From Lichenibacterium ramalinae (lineage in GTDB: Bacteria > Pseudomonadota > Alphaproteobacteria > Rhizobiales > Beijerinckiaceae): a stretch of 64,000 nt of DNA. Position 1 is the first letter of the stretch. Each line of letters starts with the position of its first letter. The position numbers and the translations under genes are program-made. The notes beneath the pieces were generated by a model. It was given only the letters and a program-made list of their open reading frames with translations. It did no database searches and was not told the origin of the DNA. The DNA lies in assembly GCF_004137085.1 (NCBI RefSeq), contig NZ_QYBC01000016.1, forward strand, positions 94,606 to 158,605, given 5' to 3'. Shown here piece by piece: positions 1-9,719 of the stretch.

Positions 1-162
1 GGCCTGTCCCGGCGGCCCGAGGTCCGCGACACCACCTCCCCGGGCGGAGGTCGCGGCCGGGCGGGAGGGCCGGCGCGGACGCGCGCCGACAATCCCCGGT
101 TCAGGCCCGGCGTCGGCCTTGCAATCGGCAGGGTGGGCCTCTAAGCCAACCAGGGTCTTACC

Positions 163-810
163 ATGGGTCGCCGGATGTCAGAGATCGAAGCAGCGCTGAG
201 CAGGGTCGAAATGACCACGGACATCATCTCGGCCTATGTCGAGCACAATTCGGTGCCGGCTTCCGAGCTTCCCGCCCTGATCAGGTCGGTGCACGACGCG
301 CTCGACGGCCTGTCCGGCGCCGCGAAGCCCCAGGCCGCGCCCGAGCCGCTGCAGCCCAGCGTCTCCATCCGCAAGTCCATCGCGACGGACTACATCGTCT
401 GCCTGGAGGACGGCCGCCGCTTCAAGTCCCTCAAGCGCCATCTCCAGGCCGAGCACGGGCTGACGCCCGACGCCTATCGGGCCCGCTGGGGCCTCGCCAA
501 GGACTATCCCATGGTGGCGCCGGCCTACGCGGATGCGCGGTCGAACCTCGCCAAGACGATCGGCCTCGGCCGCAAGTCCGCCCAGCCGGCCCTGGCCGGG
601 GGGCCGGACCAGGCCGGTCACGACCATGCCGGCCACGACCATGCCGACCGAGAGCCCGTGCCTGCCGACCAAGACAACAGCGGCGCGGACCACAGCGGCG
701 TGGACCACGCCGACGAAGATCACGCCGACGAAGATCACGGCGGGCAGGATCGGGCCGAGGGTGCCGCCCCCGGCAAGAAGCCCGGCCGCCGGAAGGCCAA
801 GGCCGACTGA
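163..810 (+). CDS. mucR: MucR/Ros-family zinc-finger transcriptional regulator with His/Asp-rich tail
   Basis: DNA-binding regulator of the alphaproteobacterial Ros/MucR family, which in rhizobia controls exopolysaccharide, motility and cell-cycle genes. The helical N-terminus (residues about 5-55) and the zinc-finger region (about 75-135, with IVCLEDGRRFKSLKRHL followed by the usual PMVAPAYA segment) match the family closely. It departs from the family in the tail: after about residue 145 there are some 70 extra residues made of HDHA and DHADEDH repeats ending in a basic stretch. Ordinary MucR proteins stop soon after the finger. An AGGG at 152-155 lies 7 bases before ATG 163. A second ATG at 175 (giving MSEIEAAL) is also possible. 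The MucR assignment is firm; the role of the tail is unknown. Confidence 0.9.
   Translation: MGRRMSEIEAALSRVEMTTDIISAYVEHNSVPASELPALIRSVHDALDGLSGAAKPQAAPEPLQPSVSIRKSIATDYIVCLEDGRRFKSLKRHLQAEHGLTPDAYRARWGLAKDYPMVAPAYADARSNLAKTIGLGRKSAQPALAGGPDQAGHDHAGHDHADREPVPADQDNSGADHSGVDHADEDHADEDHGGQDRAEGAAPGKKPGRRKAKAD
616..735 (+). repeat. 15-bp tandem repeats inside the mucR tail
   Basis: Two tandem duplications of 15 bp encode the histidine-rich tail. The unit at 616-630 is repeated at 631-645 with one mismatch. The unit at 706-720 is repeated perfectly at 721-735. Unit length is a multiple of three, so the reading frame is kept, and the tail probably grew by slippage. Confidence 0.85.
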
Positions 811-894
811 CGCCGACGCGGCGGAACCGAACCGCCTTTCGCGCCCACCTCGGGTCGAAGGGGCGGCGGGGGGGTGCGGGCCGGCCGGCGGCGC

Positions 895-1371
895 TCAAGC
901 GTCGGGCGCCGCGCCGCGCCCGGCCATGAACTCTTCCAGCGTCACCACCCGGAAGCCCGGCGGCAGTGCCCCGCGCAGGATGTCGCGCTTGCGCAGGATC
1001 TTGCCGTCCCGGGTGATGAAGACCGTGCACCCCGCCTCGGCGGCCTCCGACAGGTGCGCGGCATCGGCGTCGTGCTTGCCCGGGCGCCCATCGCCGCGCA
1101 GGATGGCCCGCACCCGGATGCGATCGATATGCTGGCGGGGCGTGAGCGGCGCGGCCCGCGAGGGCGGCGCGAGGCCGGCGGCGAAAGCCCGCACGGCATC
1201 GGGCGCTCCGGCGTGGCGCATCTCGCCCGCCACGCCCGACGGCACGACGAGGCGGAACGCCCCGGCCGTGACGGCGGCGGCGAAGGCGTCCAACACCGCG
1301 TCCCGGGGCGAGCCGTCGCGGTCGAGCGCATTGGCGTCGATGGCGACGACGGGGCGGTCGCGCGGGGCCAT
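895..1371 (-). CDS. PIN-domain protein (putative ribonuclease)
   Basis: 158-residue protein with the acidic pattern of PIN-domain RNases: D12 in VVAIDANAL, E50 in GVAGEMRH, D101/D103 in GKHDADAAHL and D122 in FITRDGKIL. PIN domains are Mg-dependent single-strand RNases, often the toxin half of VapBC pairs. No small antitoxin gene lies next to it. Instead it follows the diguanylate cyclase gene after only 5 bases, so the two are probably cotranscribed. Start at ATG 1371. It may be a housekeeping PIN nuclease rather than a toxin. The domain call is good; the substrate is unknown. Confidence 0.72.
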   Translation of the reverse strand: MAPRDRPVVAIDANALDRDGSPRDAVLDAFAAAVTAGAFRLVVPSGVAGEMRHAGAPDAVRAFAAGLAPPSRAAPLTPRQHIDRIRVRAILRGDGRPGKHDADAAHLSEAAEAGCTVFITRDGKILRKRDILRGALPPGFRVVTLEEFMAGRGAAPDA

Positions 1372-1376
1372 GGCGC

Positions 1377-2414
1377 TCAGGCGCAGTCCGACAGCGGCAC
1401 GGCGGGCGGGCGCAGCCGGCCGGCCAGAGCCATGGGGCGCACGACGGCGCGGTTGCGGCCATCGCGCTTGGCCCGGTACAGCGCGGCATCGGCTGCGGCG
1501 AGCAGGTTCCGCCCGTCGGGATCGGGCCGGGGCACCGACACGCCGCCGATGCTCACCGTCACGACGGTGCCGACCGGCGCCGCGCGATGGGGGATCCGCA
1601 GGGCTTCCACGGCGAGGCGGATCCGGTCCGCCACCGCGCGGGCGCCGGCGAGGTCGGTGTCGGGCAGGATCACGGCGAATTCCTCTCCACCGTAGCGGGC
1701 CGCGTGATCGACGCTGCGGCGCACGGCATTGCCGACCGTCCGGGCCACGACGCGCAGGCATTCGTCGCCCCTGCCGTGGCCGTAGCTGTCGTTGAAGAGC
1801 TTGAAGCCGTCGATGTCCATCATCAGCAGCGCCAGCGGCGTGCCGGCCCGGGCGCAGCGCTTGCTCTCGAGGTCCAGAGCCTGGTCGAAGCTGCGGCGGT
1901 TGGCGAGTCCGGTCAGGCCGTCCAGCGCCGCCAGGGTGGCGAGCGCGTCCTGGGCTTCGCGCTGGGCCGTGATGTCGCGCAGCGTTTCCACCACGGCGAT
2001 GACGGCGCCGCCGTCGTCGTAGATGGGCCCGGCATCGATGGCGAGATAGACGCGGCGACCGGCATGGCGCAGGTCGCACCAGTCCTCGACGGCGGCGCCG
2101 AAGTCGTTGAGCCCGAACTTGCTGAAGTCGCGGTAGAACGCGTGGATCTCGCTGAACCGCGATTCCAGCACGAGGTCGGCGAGCGTGGGCTGCGGCTCGG
2201 CGTAGAAGGCGCGCCAATGCTCGGCCGTGCCGACCACGGCCTCGGCGGACAGGCCCGTCAGCCGTTCGCAGGCCTTGTTCCAGATGAGGACCCGCCCGGC
2301 GGGATCCAGCACGAAGGTCGGCACGACGAGGTGCTGCATCAGGTCCATGGCGAAGCGGCGGTCCCGCTCCGATGCGCTGGCGGACGGAAAGGTGGCCGGC
2401 CCGTCGAGTTGCAT
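1377..2414 (-). CDS. PAS-GGDEF diguanylate cyclase
   Basis: Makes cyclic di-GMP from two GTP. 345 residues with no membrane segment, so cytoplasmic. A PAS sensor domain covers roughly residues 22-150 and ends in the usual RDITAQREAQ linker. The GGDEF domain covers about 160-330 with active-site GGEEF at 242-246. An inhibitory I-site, RSVD at 233-236, sits exactly five residues before GGEEF, so product feedback inhibition is expected. There is no EAL domain. The PIN gene follows 5 bases downstream. The ligand of the PAS domain cannot be told. Active cyclase is well supported by intact motifs. Confidence 0.9.
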   Translation of the reverse strand: MQLDGPATFPSASASERDRRFAMDLMQHLVVPTFVLDPAGRVLIWNKACERLTGLSAEAVVGTAEHWRAFYAEPQPTLADLVLESRFSEIHAFYRDFSKFGLNDFGAAVEDWCDLRHAGRRVYLAIDAGPIYDDGGAVIAVVETLRDITAQREAQDALATLAALDGLTGLANRRSFDQALDLESKRCARAGTPLALLMMDIDGFKLFNDSYGHGRGDECLRVVARTVGNAVRRSVDHAARYGGEEFAVILPDTDLAGARAVADRIRLAVEALRIPHRAAPVGTVVTVSIGGVSVPRPDPDGRNLLAAADAALYRAKRDGRNRAVVRPMALAGRLRPPAVPLSDCA

Positions 2415-2612
2415 CCCCCCTGGCCTTTCGCACGCGCCTGATACCGCCCGGCATCCCCGAAGCGCCTTCGTCGCTGTGGCGAATGGCGCCGGCCCGGCAT
2501 CGAGAGCAGCCTCATCCGGGTTGCCGACGCCGAAGCGACTCCGACCCAGTCGGACCGAGTGTCGGCCCCAAAGCTTTAATCCCGCCTAAACGGGTCGTCC
2601 GCCCGGCGCGGG

Positions 2613-2981
2613 TCAGTGCAGCGTGACGGCGTTCTGCATGGCGGCCAGCACGTCGAGCGGCCGCCAGGGCTTCGGCACGAAGCGGACGGACTTCGGCAGA
2701 TCGGCCGGCGGGCGGGCGCGGCCCGACGTCACCAGGACGGTGATGTGCGGCCAGCGGGCCGCCACCGTCCCGGCGAGGTCGAAGCCGTCGGCCTCGCCCG
2801 GAAACTGCACGTCGGTGAAGATCGCCCCTACGTCGGCCGCCTGGTCGCGCACGTAGGCCAAGGCCTCGTCGGCGGTCTCCATCTCGATGACCCAGAGGCC
2901 AGCCGCCTCGAACATCGTCGCGGCGTCGACGCGCAGCAAAGGGTCGTCCTCGACGACCAGCACGGCTTTTCCGACGACCAT
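2613..2981 (-). CDS. Single-domain response regulator
   Basis: 122-residue CheY-like receiver with the acid pair EDD near the N-terminus, phosphoacceptor Asp in the IFTDVQFPG segment, and the conserved Lys in FVPKPW. The KPW ending and the FTDV motif are typical of orphan alphaproteobacterial receivers rather than chemotaxis CheY. The upstream in-frame extension to 3110 is rejected: ATG 2981 has a strong purine-rich ribosome site (GGGGGAAAG) just before it. It lies on the same strand as the chemotaxis operon but 287 bases beyond it. The partner kinase is unknown. Confidence 0.82.
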   Translation of the reverse strand: MVVGKAVLVVEDDPLLRVDAATMFEAAGLWVIEMETADEALAYVRDQAADVGAIFTDVQFPGEADGFDLAGTVAARWPHITVLVTSGRARPPADLPKSVRFVPKPWRPLDVLAAMQNAVTLH

Positions 2982-3268
2982 CGGCTTTCCCCCGCTCGCG
3001 GCGGCACCTTCAGCACGGAACAGGTTCGGCGACCCGAACGGCGGTGCGGGACCGCGCTCGAAGGCCTGGCGCCTGCCCGGCTCCGCGCCACGGAGCCGGT
3101 TCGCATCCACGGAAAACCCAACGCGCGGCGCGGCCGGCGGTTCAGCGGTCTTCCGGCGGTCCCACGCGGGACCGGCCGCGGCGATTGGAAGCCGATGAAC
3201 CGGGCGAAGGCGCTCGGGCGTAGGTCATGCCGTTGCAGAGGCACGCCCGCAACCGGATGCGAGCCGTT

Positions 3269-3697
3269 CTAGAACAGGTCGAACTCGCCGCTGGTCGGGC
3301 CGGGGGCCCGTCCGGCCAGGCGCGCGCCGAGGCTCGCCAGCGTCAGGGTCGCGGCGACGCCGTCGAGGTCCAGCGGTTCCCGGCCGATGCGCAGCCGGCC
3401 GACGGCGGCGAGGAAGGCCGACAGGCCCTGCAGCGACTGGGCCACGAGGTCGAGCTTCTGGGCCTGCTGCATCAGGCTGGCGTCGCTGGCCGCGGCCGAG
3501 GCCAGGGCCGGGCCGAGCGAGGCCTGCAGTTCGTCCACGGCCAGCGACAGGCCCGTGAGTTCGCGGCCGACGCGCTCGACGAGCAGCGCGGCATCGGCCT
3601 CGCCGCGGTGGCGACCGGGCGCGTCGTCCGCCGGTCGGTTCTGCGCCTGCAGGGTCATCGGGGGCTCATCGTGATGGAACAGCGATCGGACGGACAT
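3269..3697 (-). CDS. cheT: CheT-like chemotaxis protein with DxxxQ motif
   Basis: 142 residues, mostly helical. Last gene of the chemotaxis operon, 20 bases after cheD, the same place as cheT (orf10) in Sinorhizobium meliloti. The helix around residues 72-100 contains D83-L-V-A-Q87, the DxxxQ signature of CheZ-type CheY-P phosphatases that is also described for CheT. The C-terminus ends GEFDLF, an acidic/hydrophobic tail like the CheY-docking end of CheZ. ATG 3697 is preferred over ATG 3703 because GGGAG then lies 6 bases upstream. The name rests on position plus the short motif, since I could not compare full sequences. Phosphatase activity is inference. Confidence 0.6.
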   Translation of the reverse strand: MSVRSLFHHDEPPMTLQAQNRPADDAPGRHRGEADAALLVERVGRELTGLSLAVDELQASLGPALASAAASDASLMQQAQKLDLVAQSLQGLSAFLAAVGRLRIGREPLDLDGVAATLTLASLGARLAGRAPGPTSGEFDLF

Positions 3698-3717
3698 CGA
3701 CATCTCCCGCCACGGCC

Positions 3718-4266
3718 TCAGAACAGCTCGAGCGCGCCGGCGCTCGGCACGACCCGCGCCGGGCGCGGTGGCGGCACCGGCTCGGCCGCCCCCATGAAGC
3801 TGCGGCGCGCCCGCCCCGTGACGGGCCAGAACTGGATGCGGCGGCCGCGCTCGCCTCCGAGGCATTCGGAGGTGATGCGGATGTTCTCGCGCTGCAGGAA
3901 GCCCTTGGCGAAGGAAGCGTTGAGCGAGCCGATGTCGGACAGGCCCTGCATGGTGCTGGCGCCGCCGAACAGCTTGGCCTCGAGCCGCGAGCGCAGGGCG
4001 CCGCGCCCCAGCAGGGCGTTGACGAGCAGTTCCATCGCATGCACGCCGAACCGCTCGGCATAGGCGCGCCCGCCCGCGCCGGAATCGCCGGGCAGCAGGA
4101 AGTGGTTCATGCCGCCCACCCCGGCGACGGGGTCGTGCAGGCAGGCCGCCACGCAGGAGCCCAGCAGCGTCGCCAGGACGTCCCGCGGGTCCTCGGTGAC
4201 CTTCTGCTCGCCCTGGATGACGTGGTGGGTGACGGCGACGGCGCCGCCGTCGAGCGCCGCCCTCAC
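3718..4266 (-). CDS. cheD: Chemoreceptor glutamine deamidase CheD
   Basis: Deamidates glutamines in methyl-accepting chemotaxis proteins. 182 residues. The [12 protein letters not shown] segment holds catalytic Cys38, and [10 protein letters not shown] holds His55. The family's [11 protein letters not shown] segment follows further on. GTG start at 4266 overlaps the cheY2 stop codon by four bases (GTGA), which indicates translational coupling. The C-terminus ends GALELF, resembling the end of the next gene product (GEFDLF). Confidence 0.93.
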   Translation of the reverse strand: MRAALDGGAVAVTHHVIQGEQKVTEDPRDVLATLLGSCVAACLHDPVAGVGGMNHFLLPGDSGAGGRAYAERFGVHAMELLVNALLGRGALRSRLEAKLFGGASTMQGLSDIGSLNASFAKGFLQRENIRITSECLGGERGRRIQFWPVTGRARRSFMGAAEPVPPPRPARVVPSAGALELF

Positions 4267-4652
4267 TGCAGCACGCCGAAGACCGCTTCGATCTTCTTCT
4301 TGAGTTCGGGCACCGAGACCGGCTTCTTCAGGTAGTTGTTGACCTTGAGGCTCATGGCGAGCTGCAGGAACTCCTTGTCCTCGACGCCCGTGAGCAGGAA
4401 GAAGGCGCTCTTCTGCGTCGGACCGTGCGAGCGCACGGCGCGCAGCAGTTCGACGCCGTTGAGCTTGGGCATGTGATAGTCGGAGATGACGAGGTGGACG
4501 GGGCTCTTCATCACCATGCCGAGGGCCTCTTCGCCGTCCTTGGCCATGGCGACGTTGGTGATGCCGATGTCGGACAGGGCCGAGCGGATCAGCAGACGGC
4601 TCGTCTGCTGGTCGTCGGCGATCATGACCTTCAAGACTGAGGCGAGCGGCAT
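4263..4652 (-). CDS. cheY2: Chemotaxis response regulator CheY2
   Basis: 129-residue receiver, the same length as I recall for rhizobial CheY2, the regulator that acts on the flagellar motor. Acid pair D13/D14 (IADDQQT), phosphoacceptor D58 in VISDYHMP, Lys110 in YLKKPV. It sits between cheB and cheD as in S. meliloti. In that species CheY2-P slows the motor and phosphate flows back to CheY1 as a sink. No flagellar genes are in this window, so the target is inferred from family and position. Start at ATG 4652, 4 bases after the cheB stop. Confidence 0.92.
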   Translation of the reverse strand: MPLASVLKVMIADDQQTSRLLIRSALSDIGITNVAMAKDGEEALGMVMKSPVHLVISDYHMPKLNGVELLRAVRSHGPTQKSAFFLLTGVEDKEFLQLAMSLKVNNYLKKPVSVPELKKKIEAVFGVLQ

Positions 4653-4656
4653 GGCG

Positions 4657-5724
4657 TTACGTCCTGTCCAGTTTGTTCGTCAGGCTGGCGATCTCGGCGC
4701 CGATCCGCCGGAGCGGCAGCTGCCGGTCCACCGCGCCGATCTCGAACGCGACCTTCGGCATTCCATAGATGAGGGAACTCGCGGCATCCTGCCCCAGCGT
4801 CGCCGCGCCGGCGTTGCGCATCGCCAGCAGCCCATCCGCCCCGTCGCGCCCCATGCCGGTGAGGATCACCCCCACGGCGTCCCCGCCCGCGGCCTTGACG
4901 ACGGAGCGGAACAGCACGTCCACGGACGGGCAATGGCCGTTCACCGGCGGCCCTTCGCGCAGGCGGCAGCGCGGCGGGCCGGCGCCGCGCGGGCCCGCCC
5001 GCCCGGTGACCTCGAGGTGCTGGTGGCCGCCCGGCGCGATGTAGATGCGGCCGGGCAGGAGCGGGGCGCCGTCGGTCGCCTCCGCCACCGTGGCGAGGCA
5101 CAGCTTGTCGAGCCGCTCGGAGAAGCTGCGGGTGAAGAGCGGCGGCATGTGCTGCGTCACCACCACGGGGGCGCAGTCGGCCGGCAGGGTCGTCAGCACG
5201 GCGGTGAGGGCCTCGACCCCGCCCGTGGAGGAGCCGATCGCCACGATGCGCCCGTTCGGCGCATAGGCGGCGGCCGGTCCGGCGCTGGCGGTGGCGGGCG
5301 CACCGCGGCCCGATGCCGGGCTGCCGGGCTGCATGCGCACGCCCGCCGCCATGCGCACCTTGTCGGCGAGGTCGCCGAAGGGGCGCAGCTCGCCGAGCCC
5401 GGGCTTGGTGACGCAGTCCACGGCGCCGATCTCCAGCGCCCGCGTGGTGATCTCGCCGCCGCGCGGCGTGAGGCTCGACACCATGATGACGGGCGTCGGC
5501 CGCAGGCGCATCAGCCGCTCGAGGAAGTCGATGCCGCTCATGTTGGGCATCTCGACGTCGAGCGTGAGCACGTCCGGGCTGAGGTCCTTGATGGCCTGGC
5601 GGGCTTCGAGCGGGTCGGCGGCATGGCCCACCACTTCGAGGTCCGGCTCGGCGTTGAGCACCGCCGAGATGAGCTGGCGCATGCTGGCCGAATCGTCGAC
5701 GACGAGGACGCGGTTCTTTCTCAT
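4657..5724 (-). CDS. cheB: Chemotaxis protein-glutamate methylesterase/glutaminase CheB
   Basis: Removes methyl groups from chemoreceptors for adaptation. 355 residues: receiver domain at 1-125 with D56 in TLDVEMPN, a linker rich in Ala/Gly/Pro, then the methylesterase domain from about 158. The catalytic triad reads S166 in IGSSTGG, H192 in TQHMPP and D294 in [12 protein letters not shown] 5724 overlaps the cheR stop by four bases (ATGA). CheA phosphorylation of D56 would relieve inhibition of the esterase domain, as in the family. Confidence 0.95.
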   Translation of the reverse strand: MRKNRVLVVDDSASMRQLISAVLNAEPDLEVVGHAADPLEARQAIKDLSPDVLTLDVEMPNMSGIDFLERLMRLRPTPVIMVSSLTPRGGEITTRALEIGAVDCVTKPGLGELRPFGDLADKVRMAAGVRMQPGSPASGRGAPATASAGPAAAYAPNGRIVAIGSSTGGVEALTAVLTTLPADCAPVVVTQHMPPLFTRSFSERLDKLCLATVAEATDGAPLLPGRIYIAPGGHQHLEVTGRAGPRGAGPPRCRLREGPPVNGHCPSVDVLFRSVVKAAGGDAVGVILTGMGRDGADGLLAMRNAGAATLGQDAASSLIYGMPKVAFEIGAVDRQLPLRRIGAEIASLTNKLDRT

Positions 5725-6632
5725 GCGCCCTTCCCCCCGGCGTGGCGGTAGATGGTGATGCCGACGTTGGTGAAGCGCGACTGCGCGCTGCCCGACAGCC
5801 GTTCCGAATGGCCGATGCACAGTGTGCCGCCCGGCAGCAGCTTCTGCGAGAAGCGCTCCCAGATCTTGGCCTGGGTCGCCTCGTCGAAGTAGATGACGAC
5901 GTTGCGGCAGAAGATGATGTCGAACTGCCCCGCCATGGGCCATTGCCCCATGAGGTTCAGCTCGCGGAAGGCGACGAGGCGACGCATGTCGTCCGTGGCG
6001 GAGAACCAGCCGGACTCGCCCCGGCCGCCATCCGGCCGGAAGAAGCGCTTGAGCTCGGCCGGCGGCACGCCGTCGAGCGCGCCGCGGTCGTAGCGGCCCG
6101 CCCTCCCCTCCTCAACGACGTTGGGGTCGATGTCGCTGGCGAGGATGCGCACGTCGCGGTCCGCGGCGTCCGGCATCAGCGACAGCACCGTCATGGCCAG
6201 CGAATAGGGCTCGTGCCCCTTCGAGCAGCCCGCCGACCAGATCCTGACGCGCCCGCCCCGCTTCGCCGCCTCGAGCAGCGGCGGCAGCACGGTCGTCCGC
6301 AGGTGCTCGAAGTGATGCGGCTCCCGGAAGAACCGCGTCACGTTGGTGGTCAGCGCCGCCATCATCTGCTGGCGCTCGTCGGCGCCGCCCGCCTCGTCGA
6401 GGAAGGCGCAGTAATCGCGGAACGATTCGAGGCCGAGGATCCGCAGGCGCTTCACGAGCCGCGAATAGACCAGCGTCGACTTGGCTTCGGGCAGGAAGAT
6501 GCCGGCGTCGGCGTGCAGCATGGCGGCGATGCGGCGGAAGTCCTCCGCCCGGAAGACGAACTCCCCCTCGACGATGCTGTCCGTCCGCGAGCCCTCGGCC
6601 TTGGACCGTGGGACGTTCAGCGCAGCGCTCAT
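5721..6632 (-). CDS. cheR: Chemotaxis protein methyltransferase CheR
   Basis: Methylates receptor glutamates using S-adenosylmethionine. 303 residues. The N-terminal helical domain (about 25-95) is followed by the [10 protein letters not shown] segment and the SAM-binding [15 protein letters not shown] loop (near residue 133). The [10 protein letters not shown] segment lies near 240. The family's GEE SAM motif reads GHE here, a conservative variation that keeps the acidic residue. ATG 6632 overlaps the cheW stop by four bases. Confidence 0.95.
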   Translation of the reverse strand: MSAALNVPRSKAEGSRTDSIVEGEFVFRAEDFRRIAAMLHADAGIFLPEAKSTLVYSRLVKRLRILGLESFRDYCAFLDEAGGADERQQMMAALTTNVTRFFREPHHFEHLRTTVLPPLLEAAKRGGRVRIWSAGCSKGHEPYSLAMTVLSLMPDAADRDVRILASDIDPNVVEEGRAGRYDRGALDGVPPAELKRFFRPDGGRGESGWFSATDDMRRLVAFRELNLMGQWPMAGQFDIIFCRNVVIYFDEATQAKIWERFSQKLLPGGTLCIGHSERLSGSAQSRFTNVGITIYRHAGGKGA

Positions 6633-7096
6633 GCGGCCTGCCGTTCGGCGGCGGGCAGCACGTGGTCGAGCGTGATGAGGCTGATCATCCGGCCGTCGAC
6701 CGCCAGCACGCCGGTGACGAAGCTGCGCGCCATGTCGGAGGCGACGTCGGGGGTCGGCTGCACGGTGTCGGATGTCACCGTCAGGATGCCGGTCACGGCA
6801 TCGACCAGCAGGCCCACGACCTGGTGGCCGACCTGGGCCACGATGATGACGGCGCGCGCCGAGGGCTCGGTGGGCGGGAAGCCGAGGCGGGCCGCGAGGT
6901 CGACGATCGACAGGACGGCGCCGCGCAGGTTGATGACGCCGCGCACGTAGCCGGGCGAATGAGGCAGCGGCGTCGCCGGCGTCCAGCCGCGAATCTCGCG
7001 GACCGACATGATGTCGACGCAGAATTCCTGCGTGCCGATCAGGAAGGAGATCAGTTCGCGCGAGGCCGCGCCGTCGGTCTTGTGGGCTTCGTTCAT
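6629..7096 (-). CDS. cheW: Chemotaxis coupling protein CheW
   Basis: Adaptor linking receptors to CheA. 155 residues covering one CheW domain. Conserved segments include [12 protein letters not shown], the [20 protein letters not shown] block (about 48-68) and [12 protein letters not shown] (about 93-104). Start ATG 7096 lies 5 bases after the cheA stop codon. Upstream in-frame sequence reading into cheA is only an open shadow of that gene. Confidence 0.95.
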   Translation of the reverse strand: MNEAHKTDGAASRELISFLIGTQEFCVDIMSVREIRGWTPATPLPHSPGYVRGVINLRGAVLSIVDLAARLGFPPTEPSARAVIIVAQVGHQVVGLLVDAVTGILTVTSDTVQPTPDVASDMARSFVTGVLAVDGRMISLITLDHVLPAAERQAA

Positions 7097-7101
7097 GGCG
7101 A

Positions 7102-9321
7102 TCAGCCTGCGAGTGCGAGGGTGAGGTCGGGGCTGCCGACCCGGGAGCCGGCGGCCGCCACGGTGTCGACGTCGAGGATGAGGGCGACGCGGCCGTCGCC
7201 GAGGATCGTGGCGGCGGCGATGCCCGGCACGTGGCCGTAGTTGGATTCGAGGCTCTTGATGACGACCTGGCGCTGGCCCTGGATGGCGTCGACCAGCAGG
7301 GCGCTGCGGGCCCCGCCCTCGATCTCGACCAGCAGGGCGACGCCGGCGCGGGCGTCCTCGAGGGACCCGCGGAACCCCATGACCTCGCCGACGTCGACGA
7401 GCGGGATGAAGCCGTTGCGCACCCCGATCACCCGGGCATTGCCGCCGAAGCCGTGCACCTCGGTGGCCTTGGGCAGCAGGATCTCGACGATGGCGGTCAG
7501 CGGGATCACCAGCGTGTGCCCCGCCACCGTCACCACCATGCCGTCGAGCACGGCGAGGGTCAGGGGCAGGCTCATCGTGAAGGTCGAGCCCTTGCCGGGC
7601 ACCGACGCGATGGAGATGCGGCCGCCGAGCGCCTGGATGGAGCGCTTCACCACGTCCATGCCGACGCCGCGGCCCGAGATGTCCGAGATGGTGGCGGCGG
7701 TGGAGAAGCCCGGCAGGAAGATGAGGTTGTCGGTTTCCTCGTCGGTGAGCTTGGTGTCGGGCGGGATCAGCCCCTTCTCGACCGCGATGGCGCGCACCCG
7801 CTCGCGGTTGATGCCGGCGCCGTCGTCCGAGATCTCGATGACGATGCGGCCCGAGCGGTGCAGCGCGGACAGACGCACCTGCCCTTCCTCGGGCTTGCCG
7901 GCGGCGAGGCGCACCTCGGGCCGCTCGAGCCCGTGGTCGATGGCGTTGCGGATCATGTGGGTCAGCGGGTCGGACAGCCGCTCGATCACGGTCTTGTCGA
8001 CCTCGGTGTTCTCGCCCTCGGTCACGAGCCGGACGCTCTTGCCGACCTGCATGGCGACCTCGCGGGCGAGGCGCGGCATGCGCTGGAACACGGATTTCAC
8101 CGGCTGGGCGCGGATCGCCATGACGCTGTCCTGGATCTCGCGCGTCAGCTGTTCGAGCTCGTCGAGCCCGACCGCGACCTGCGACATGCGGGCCAGCCCC
8201 GCCTCGTTGACGCGCTCGGCCAGCATGGCCTGGTTGATGACGAGTTCGCCCACGAGGTCGATCAGGCGGTCGACCCGGTCGAGGTCGACCCGGATGGTGG
8301 GCGAGGCCTGGGCGGCCGGGCGATGCTCGGTGGCGGCGTCCGCGGCGGCGGGCACGGCGGCGGGCTCGGCCGCGCGCAGCGGCACCACGACGGCCTGGGA
8401 CGGCTCGGCCTCGCCGGGCGCGGGGGCCGGCGGATCGAGGTCGGGCGGGCCGAGGTCGGGCAGTTCGTCCAGCGGGATCGGCTCGAAGACGAACTCCTCC
8501 TCGTCGGGCTCGGCGGGTGCCGGCGCCGCCACGGGCTCGACCTCCAGCGTGCTGTCCCACTCGACGAAATCGAAGATTTCGCGCACCGCGGCCTCGTCGC
8601 GCTCGGTTTCGAGCATCACGGTCCAGCCGAAATAGGCGCCTTCCGGGTCGATGTCGGCGAGGCCGGGCAGGCCACCGGTGTCGCAGGTGACGAGGGCGTC
8701 GCCGAGCAGCGCGAGCTCGCGCATCAGGATGACGGTGTCGTTGCCCTTGGCGTAGAGCTCGGGCCGCGGGCGGAAGGTGATACGGAACCGGTTCAGCCCG
8801 GGCATGGGCGCGAGGTCGCCGAAGTCCGACAGGTCGACCGCCAGGGGCACGAACTCGAAGGCGTCGTCGGCGGCGGGCTCCGGGGCGGCGGCGGCCACGC
8901 TTCCCACGGCGGTAGCCTTGGCGCCCTTGGGGGCGGCCTCGGCACAGCAGGCGGTCAGCTCGGCCGCCACCGCGGCGGCGCGGGCGGCATCGTGGGGCGC
9001 GTCGGCCCGGGCCGCGCGGACGAGGTCGGCCAGGATGTCGGCGGCGCGCAGCATCACCCGCACCAGCGGCGGCGCCGGGGCGAGGCGCCCGACCCGCACG
9101 AGGTCCATCGCGTTCTCGAACGTGTGGGCGAAGTGCACGAGGTCGGTGAGGTTGAAGGCCCCTGCCCCGCCCTTGACCGAGTGGACGGCGCGGAACACCG
9201 CGTTGACGACCTCGGAATCGTGGTCGCCCGCCTCGATGGCGAGCAGCCCCGTCTCGAGTTCGACGAGCTGTTCCTCGCATTCCTGGAAGAAGGTCTGCTT
9301 GATCTCGGCCAAAGCGTCCAC
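7102..9321 (-). CDS. cheA: Chemotaxis histidine kinase CheA
   Basis: Signal kinase of the chemotaxis complex. 739 residues: an N-terminal HPt domain with phosphorylated His47 in [13 protein letters not shown]; a P2-like CheY-binding domain around 130-245; an Ala/Pro/Glu linker; dimerisation helices; the ATPase domain with N-box [16 protein letters not shown] and glycine boxes (SDDGAGIN and [12 protein letters not shown]); and a C-terminal CheW-like domain. Start is GTG 9321 with a GGGGGA ribosome site upstream. All catalytic motifs are intact. It should phosphorylate CheY1, CheY2 and CheB encoded in the same operon. Confidence 0.96.
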   Translation of the reverse strand: MDALAEIKQTFFQECEEQLVELETGLLAIEAGDHDSEVVNAVFRAVHSVKGGAGAFNLTDLVHFAHTFENAMDLVRVGRLAPAPPLVRVMLRAADILADLVRAARADAPHDAARAAAVAAELTACCAEAAPKGAKATAVGSVAAAAPEPAADDAFEFVPLAVDLSDFGDLAPMPGLNRFRITFRPRPELYAKGNDTVILMRELALLGDALVTCDTGGLPGLADIDPEGAYFGWTVMLETERDEAAVREIFDFVEWDSTLEVEPVAAPAPAEPDEEEFVFEPIPLDELPDLGPPDLDPPAPAPGEAEPSQAVVVPLRAAEPAAVPAAADAATEHRPAAQASPTIRVDLDRVDRLIDLVGELVINQAMLAERVNEAGLARMSQVAVGLDELEQLTREIQDSVMAIRAQPVKSVFQRMPRLAREVAMQVGKSVRLVTEGENTEVDKTVIERLSDPLTHMIRNAIDHGLERPEVRLAAGKPEEGQVRLSALHRSGRIVIEISDDGAGINRERVRAIAVEKGLIPPDTKLTDEETDNLIFLPGFSTAATISDISGRGVGMDVVKRSIQALGGRISIASVPGKGSTFTMSLPLTLAVLDGMVVTVAGHTLVIPLTAIVEILLPKATEVHGFGGNARVIGVRNGFIPLVDVGEVMGFRGSLEDARAGVALLVEIEGGARSALLVDAIQGQRQVVIKSLESNYGHVPGIAAATILGDGRVALILDVDTVAAAGSRVGSPDLTLALAG

Positions 9322-9353
9322 GCGGGGTCCCCCGATTTGTTACGTGCCGAGGA

Positions 9354-9719
9354 TCAGGCCGCGACGCGGCGAACGGCGTCGACGAGCTTGACGGGGTCGA
9401 AGGGCTTGACGATCCAGCCCGTCGCCCCGGCGGCGCGGGCGCGCTGCTTCTTCTCGACGTCGCTCTCGGTGGACAGGACCAGGATCGGCACGGCCCGCAT
9501 GCGGCTGTCGCCGCGCACGCCCTCGATGAAGCCGAAGCCGTCGAGGCGCGGCATGTTGATGTCGGTGATGATGACGTCGGGCTGCGAGCCGGCCAGGACG
9601 TCGAGCCCGTGCTGGCCGTCTTCCGCCTGGATCACCGTGTAGCCGGCGGTGGTCAGCGCCACCTTCAGCATGTCGCGCATGGTGCGGCTGTCGTCGACCG
9701 TGAGGACCGTCTTGCTCAT
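9354..9719 (-). CDS. cheY1: Chemotaxis response regulator CheY1
   Basis: 121-residue receiver with D9/D10 (TVDDSRTM), phosphoacceptor D53 (IITDINMP) and K105 (WIVKPFDP). It lies just before cheA, as rhizobial cheY1 does, where it acts mainly as a phosphate sink helped by CheS. ATG 9719 overlaps the stop of the upstream STAS gene by four bases. The longer in-frame extension to 9863 only overlaps that gene and is rejected. The assignment as the first CheY is positional. Confidence 0.92.
   Translation of the reverse strand: MSKTVLTVDDSRTMRDMLKVALTTAGYTVIQAEDGQHGLDVLAGSQPDVIITDINMPRLDGFGFIEGVRGDSRMRAVPILVLSTESDVEKKQRARAAGATGWIVKPFDPVKLVDAVRRVAA

Noticed and set aside
431..1489. Long minus-strand frame across mucR and the PIN gene
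   Set aside because: Arg/Pro/Ala-rich translation without motifs; it is antisense to mucR and out of frame in the PIN gene.
6629..9280. 883-residue frame covering cheA and cheW
   Set aside because: Only its last 155 residues (CheW) are real; the rest is an out-of-frame reading of cheA, typical in GC-rich DNA.
7231..9642. 803-residue plus-strand frame opposite cheA
   Set aside because: His/Gly/Asp-rich antisense shadow of cheA with no recognisable domain.
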